64,000 bases of DNA from Larix kaempferi (Eukaryota > Streptophyta > Pinopsida > Pinales > Pinaceae). Under the pieces are notes generated by a model. The model saw only the letters and a list, made by a program, of their open reading frames with translations. It was not told the DNA's origin and searched no databases. Positions 58,250-64,000 of this stretch are shown here, piece after piece. Every line of letters begins with the position of its first letter. Positions within the stretch are counted from its first letter, which is position 1. The position numbers were made by a program, and so were the translations under genes. The stretch is from positions 28,062,501-28,126,500 of the forward strand of contig BSBM01000299.1 in NCBI GenBank assembly GCA_027924585.1, given 5' to 3'.

Positions 58250-60850
58250 CATCAACTCTCCCTTGAACATCTTGGGTGAGACCTCATATGCTGGTGCTCA
58301 GGGAGATCATGGTGGTTTGGGAGTTGACAGTGTTGGGAACCCCTGTCGACTAAGTTTGTGTAGCACGAAGGGAAAGGAGGATATGTTGTAGCATCTGACA
58401 AAACTGGAAATCCAGAACTGGTTCGACCAGAAGTTGCAAGAGTTCGTTGAAAAATAAAACCAGAAGCCTTGACTGATGGTAGATCAGTGGTTGGAAAGGT
58501 ACATTCATGACGGTCTACATGAATATTTTTTCTGCGAATTCCCAGTCATCTTGTTCAAGTGGTTGGAAAAATTGACCTTTCAGAAGAGGAACTTTCAAAG
58601 TAGTGAGCCGACGTCTTGGACCCCATAACTGGTCTAGGAACTTCAACAAGTCGACAACAAAGCGTTGTAGGCTATCGAAGTTTGGCTTGACAGTATACTA
58701 CAAGGATATATCACTGAGTTCATGGTTGATACGAACAAGTCTTATAGTGAAGATGAAAGATATTTCTTCCAGGAACCACGAGGCAGATTTCTATTGTCGC
58801 TGCGATTATCGATCAAGATGCTCATTTGCGAAAAAGGCAGACTGAAGATGCATCTTGATTAGAAGAAACCGTGGTGGGTGGAGCCCATGGGTATCACAGC
58901 TGAGGGGGGGGGGCGGTGAATGGCATGATACGGGGTAGATGGGTGGAAGTTGTGATGAGACTGTGAAGGAAGCCGAGGAAGAGAGTGGTCTTACGAGGGG
59001 AGGAGCAAGGTTTCGATAGGAAAAGAGGCAGAGGAAAGGAGAAGGTCTTGCTATGATCGAAATGAAAGATCGTGAAGGAAGACCACGCGGGATGAAGCAA
59101 CCTCACAGTTCCAACAAGGACAACCAAGCTATGCCCAGGATAGAGGCAGGACCAAACCCCAGTAGCAGCAGCATACCCACACCTCCACTCACTATCGCAC
59201 AACCAGTAAGAAATACCGCTTCGACACCACTGTATTCATCGTGTCAACAGCATTTACTTAGTAGTGGGTCAACGAAAGTAGGAAGGAATCCCAAGATGGT
59301 GGGTGAGGATGCGAAGATGCTGCTGTTCCAGGGAAGTGGAATAGACAACCTAGAGCAATACTGGTTTTTATGTGAAGCAGTATGGACCGCTAAGCAGATA
59401 ACTGATGATGATGCTAAGAAGGGACAATTGGCGACAACTCTTCGAGGTCGTGCACTGGACTAGTTTATGAAGTTCATTCAAGTTCCCACTGGTGCTCCAA
59501 AAGAAACGTTAGATGAAATTAGAAAAGGATTGATTGCAGAGTTCAGGAAGCCCAAGTCTAAAGCATAGTATATTACAGAACTAAAAGAAATTAAGCAATA
59601 TCCCAATGAAACTGTGTGGGATTTTGACCAACGATTCAAAACGCTGATGGCACGGGATAGTTTTAACATGAGCGAGATCTAGCACAAAGAATGGTTCATC
59701 GTAGCATTGCTACCTCACATTCGGCTACCACTGATGCAATAGAACATTACCACACCAAGTTAGGCTTTGTAAATTGCAATGCGATTAGAAGCTTCGCTAA
59801 TTGGCGAGAACACGGCAGGTATGTCGCAGATTCAGACATAGCTGGCCAACTTGACAATACAGCTGCAAGAGCTTAAGAAGGGCAAGGAACAGCGAGAAGA
59901 AGTATGGTGTACGCGATGTTGTGGGGAGGGGCATACTAAGGATAGTTTCCCAGATTTTCATAATTATCTAGTATCTAGGGCACCGAACACCTTAAGTGGC
60001 GTAGGCATGCCTTGGTGTCGCATTTGCTAGGTATATAAGCACCACCATGAGGAGTGTCCATTTATGCAGAATATGGTTACAAAGCCAATGAATTTATATT
60101 GCAGGTTATGCAAGTCTGTGGGACATGACGATAAGGACTGTCGTGCATATGGATTACTCCATGAAAGAACATATGATTCCTATTATGTGAAGGATGATCA
60201 GCGTGCAGTACCACAACCACAGCCACAGGTGGTCTAGCCACCACCACAACCACAGATGTAGTTCGCACCACAGCTACAGCAACAGTATGTTCAACAACTG
60301 CAGTATGTTCAATAACCTTAGTATGTTCAACAGCAGCAGTATGCTTAGGCCGGACAGTTGCAACCAACTCCCATGCATCCACAGTTTAACCAACCACAGT
60401 ATCCCCAGCAAGGGGGATTCCGCAGTGGATTTCAAGGAGGTCGCGGAGGAGGTTTTAGAGGTCACAGCCCAGTCCAATGCTATAACTGTGGGGTACTAGG
60501 ACATTATTGAAGGGATTGTCCACAATTGCAGACGCAGTGTACATATTGCTTTGTTCATTATCACACTGTTGAAAATTGTCTGCAGATAATTGCACGATGG
60601 CATGTCAGATATGTACCACAAATATAGAATCAGAACCGGGCGCCCAATCCGAATCAACCATGGAATCAGAATCAACAACCGCCAGGTAATGTACCTCAGA
60701 ATGTGAATTAGCCTGTAAACCAGCAGCCGAATCAAAATCAAGGATCCATGGTTGCAACAATTTCAGCAGAGGCAAGGGAACAAGATGCGGTTGTTGTTGT
60801 TATTACTTGAGGAGGAGAAACAACATGTGCAGATGGATCGCACCCTCTGA
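58250..60850 (+). pseudogene. gag: Ty3-type gag relic with five zinc-knuckle-like motifs
   Basis: Broken by many stops, often TAG where Gln or Trp is expected. The core gag region at about 59280-59660 reads MLLFQGSGIDNLEQYWFLCE, LATTLRGRALD, then after a stop FMKFIQVPTGAPKETLDEI and YPNETVWDFDQRFKTLMARD. Between 59905 and 60585 there are five Cys/His clusters. CRLCKSVGHDDKDC, CYNCGVLGHY(stop)RDC and CTYCFVHYHTVENC keep the CX2CX4HX4C spacing; CTRCCGEGHTKDSF and CRIC(stop)VYKHHHEEC are damaged. A Gln/Pro-rich linker lies at about 60200-60420. Gag packages element RNA; five knuckles is more than the usual one or two. Confidence 0.65.
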
Positions 60851-61125
60851 TCTGACCGGCTAAGATGAAGAAAGTGCAGTTTGATATTGGTGCCAAGCAT
60901 GATGCATTTTTTTAAGTACGTAACACGCTGGAAAAAGACCAAGGTAAGGCCATTGTTTGTGACATGCCTCCTATTTTTTATGCCACTTCAGAGGCCGGTC
61001 CATTGCGACAGTCTGGGACCTTGCAGAAATTTTTTGAGAGTTGTTTAGCGCTGGAAAAGGATCCTGAAGCCCTCACCGAAATTGAGGGACTGTTGTAGCG
61101 ATCATCCAGGAGACGGCAAGAGTCC

Positions 61126-61560
61126 TTGGTAAACTCCTTACAAAGGCGGAAGACTAGTAAGGAGATGCACATGAACATTCAAATTGGAGACTACGAAGTT
61201 GATGCAGTTATTCTGGATCTTGGTTCGGATGTCAAACATTTTAACCAGGTAGGCTTGGCAGAAAATGGGAAGTCCCACGTTGAGCTCGTCTCCCATACAA
61301 CTCTGTCTGGCTAATCAGGCCAAGGTAACACCGATTGGAAGGGTTCCCCGCTTGGTGGTGGACATTGAGGGTATGAAGACATATGCGTATTTTGACATGA
61401 TCAAAGTAGTTGAAGGGGGAAGCTCCTATCCCTCATTTTTCGAGATTGTATGGGCTAATGATAGTGCAGTAGTCATCAACTTTAAGAAGTGAATGATGAA
61501 TTTTGAAAACCGTGACCTTAGAGTTGTAGGTCCATTGGACCCGGTAGAAGGACGCCGATA
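61126..61560 (+). pseudogene. Retropepsin (aspartic protease) relic
   Basis: Two overlapping frames (61126-61314 and 61265-61492) join across a frameshift near 61230. The active-site-like run VDAVILDLGSDV has Asp-Leu-Gly-Ser in place of the usual Asp-Thr/Ser-Gly, a form seen in some plant Ty3-type proteases. GRVPRLVVDIEGMKTYAYFD and FEIVWANDSAVVINF follow. No reverse transcriptase was found downstream. Confidence 0.6.
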
Positions 61561-61699
61561 CATTGAACCAGTGGAGGATAAAAATTGTACGAGTATGGGA
61601 TCATGCCTACAAAATTTTTGAAGATTATGTTCATCCAACTGTCGAGGGAGAAATCGGTTGGTGCAGTTCCAGTTCTGCAACTTTGGATTTTTAAGATGC

Positions 61700-62350
61700 T
61701 TTAGAAAATTGGCAGAACCGCATGCATGAGGTATCATTCAGAAAGTGTGGATTGGTTCAATAGTCGCTGCGTCATATTGCAACTGAGTCTGTTAATCTCC
61801 CCGTATACAAGGGCCTGCTGGGTGTGGCTGAGTTTTTTATTGCATTTGAAGATAAAGTATCAGAGCCGCAATGGCTTCTGGCATTGGAGGAAGAACTGAA
61901 GGCTACTATGGCAAGGTGTTGGGCAACCCACAAGAAACTGATTACAGACTGGCCAGAGTGTCGTTGACTGCTGCTGGTTCGCTTTGGTGATCACAAAACC
62001 TATCACACCAAAAGATACGATGGGAAAAATGACCCTGGGAGTCACTTGATGGAGTGTCTCGTGACCAATGGACGAATGGGCATCTCCTCCCTTTGATGGT
62101 CGGTGCAATATCCATTGTCGGTCCCAATTCTCAGCATGTTCCACCCCACCTGAAAAATCATTATGTTGAATTCAAGTATGCACAACAAGACTATTGCTCA
62201 CATATTTTGGATGGAATTTAAAAATAATCATCGTAATCAAAGGGAATTCTGTAATAATCTTGAAGCACCGAAAGCTTGGATTCAGCTGCCTAGGAATCGG
62301 TCTTTGTGGATTACTATATCCAATGTAATGCTGACTAGTTTCCAACTGAT
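61700..62350 (+). pseudogene. Second gag-like relic, heavily broken
   Basis: Joined across shifts, the reading includes LPVYKGLLGVAEFFIAFEDK, then LITDWPECR and RYDGKNDPGSHLMECLVTNG. The last resembles the YDG.TDP..HL start of plant retrotransposon gag domains. It may be the truncated start of a different element or a rearranged piece of the same one. Low confidence. Confidence 0.3.
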
Positions 62351-64000
62351 TGTCATTACTTGTTGAGTAATCGAAAAAGTAATTAACGGTGGCCTTTCAG
62401 TTTTTATAAACCTGCAATTCCCCGAATGGAAAAACAAGAATACGGTCAATCCCTGTTTTGTTACTGAAATAGAATATTTAAGGAATGAAAATGAGAAGCT
62501 TCAGTAAAGTGAATCTCTAGTTCTCTTATAGCTTCTTAAAAAAATGCTTGCTTCTTAGAAAAATGATTGCTTCTCAAATGTGATTGTTTATGCCAACACC
62601 ATCCATGAATACTTGAACAACATTAGGATCAGGGAGAAATGGATTTGAGTGAGGCATCCCCTTCTCTGCGAATATGATTGTAAAGAAATCGAGATCATTT
62701 TATGTCTACACATCTAAATGAATAATGTAAATTATGTAAACTATGATACCTTCTTCCCTTAGGGCTTTGAAACCAAGTATCATGTCTAAGCGAGATAGAT
62801 ATATTAGGAGGTTAATTGATGAGTTTGAACAATAAAAGATATCAACATCTAGCTTGATGAATCTTCACATATTGAGATTCGGATTGAATCAAAGCATAGA
62901 AACCAAAAACAAGATGGAAAGCAATAATATGATAGAAAAAAGAAAGGCGGAGAGTTATACTTCCTGCAATAGAAAAACACCAACAAGATAAAGATGTAGT
63001 GGCCTATATCTAGGGCTTGACAATGTCGTTTAGCGATTGACACACAAATTTGTTTGCTGAGGATCTTTATAGTATCAACAGCAATGGGCTTATTAAATTT
63101 GAAAAGAAAACGCCAGGAAGGATGGTTGTATTAAAAAATGGTGGTATCTCAGAGTCATTTGAGACCAAGAAACCCAGGATAATTACGCACAGAAGACTTA
63201 CCAATGAAAATTGCCACCAGAGCAATCAATTGAATCCTTTTTATAGAGGTGAGCAACTTAGAAGCTGCCCTTCCAAAGAAAAATACAGTTATCTGCCACA
63301 CTTCCACCAGGAACTTCTGAGTTCTATGGTCATTGGTTTTTAGAACAATGAGGTAGAGTGAGGTTGCGAGGATTATGGTTACACCAAAGACGAAGGAATT
63401 AGGTCAACATAAGGTATGCATGCAATATAAGAAGGGGTTCAACAATAAAACATAGAGGATCACCACTCACATACATAATTCACAAAAGGAATAGGTAATG
63501 CAGTGACGTACTAGATTAGGGATTCTCTTAAGGACTGGTAGAGTGAGCGAAGTCTGCAGGTAAGTTGGCAATTTATTAGAGGTGATTTATTAAAAAAATT
63601 GTAGTGTTGCAACTATGAACTGTGACTTGGAGTCATTTGCACCTACCATTGTCTTGACTCTAGGTTTGGAACAACAAATACATGCCATACACCAAGAGCA
63701 TCGTGCAAATCATATTAACCAAGAATCAAGAGATCTTATGTTTCTAATGTTAGTGAAACCATCTCTGTAATTAGTGTTCCCTTTTGGGCATCACAATTCC
63801 ATTATCTACTTAGTGAAAACCCTCACAAACGGAGCATGTGTTAAAAACAACTCTAGACAGTCACTTTTTTTTCCACAACACATGCAAGCACATGTTGATG
63901 ACACACATGATGCAAGCAAAAGAAAGACCTATTATATTATCATCATTATTGTAGACTTCTTTCACACCAACATATCACATTATTCCCAATGTCGATCAGT
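62351..64000. other. Right flank end, nothing recognised
   Basis: AT-rich non-coding DNA. The frame at 63050-63343 (97 codons) has no recognisable family and no supporting context. Confidence 0.4.

Noticed and set aside
60200-60480. Frames on both strands over the CAG-rich stretch as separate genes
   Set aside because: The stretch is the Gln/Pro-rich linker of the broken gag; the other frames are shadows.
1-64000. CRISPR arrays, operons or ribosome binding sites
   Set aside because: The sequence is eukaryotic, with spliced transposase genes and LTR elements. The repeats seen lack the regular unique spacers of CRISPR arrays.

Overview
The window is nuclear DNA of a plant with a large, repeat-laden genome. 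The evidence is the AT-rich intergenic sequence, plant-type CACTA transposase genes with many short introns, Ty3-type elements primed by tRNA-Asp, and copia pieces with an initiator-Met primer site. A vascular plant with a big genome, possibly a gymnosperm, would fit, but nothing in the sequence fixes the species. I see no intact ordinary host gene. Nearly everything is transposable element, nested several levels deep.

Layout. Positions 1-4735 and 55727-64000 are flanks. The left flank has a copia-type LTR (about 2679-3188) and a decayed copy (about 3240-4440) of a coiled-coil gene that recurs inside. The right flank has a tandem repeat (56390-56800) and a broken Ty3-type gag/protease relic (57600-61560). 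Between the flanks, 4736-55726 has the hallmarks of one 51-kb CACTA-type insertion (called CACTA-1). Its ends match for about 41 bases, it is flanked by the 3-bp duplication ATA, GCATCC-type subterminal repeats run in opposite orientation at the two ends, and it splits a 41-bp minisatellite whose units continue on both sides.

Inside CACTA-1 lies a second CACTA element (CACTA-2). Its clear end is at 44559 and its probable other side is near 9240. It carries two minus-strand transposase genes: a TNP2 type (exons from 43329 down to 25911, with the Transposase-associated, TNP2, DUF4218 and DUF4216 regions) and a TNPA/Transposase_24 type (18681-16262). The first TNP2 intron holds a TG...CA element (LTR-B, 30361-43060, duplication GACCG), which is itself split by a complete LTR retrotransposon (LTR-A, 35289-42981, two 2.3-kb LTRs, duplication CCTAC, gag only). 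Two further LTR-B pieces sit at 18969-19472 (plus) and 19478 to about 22990 (minus), between the two transposase genes.

The most unusual content is two families of long coiled-coil proteins carried by LTR-like units: 10135-13458, and the pair 20144-21979 (minus) / 31404-33417 (plus). I cannot assign them a function. The LTR-B family carries its gene within a 5-kb TG...CA unit that shows no internal direct repeats, and a 13-bp-arm hairpin is conserved 0.7-0.8 kb upstream of the gene. Other notable items are a bacterial/mitochondrial-style tRNA-Val(UAC) just inside the CACTA-1 left end, a 50-bp fully paired hairpin at 9673-9810, and a telo-box-studded repeat array directly upstream of the CACTA-2 transposase start. 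All boundaries and counts were made by eye.
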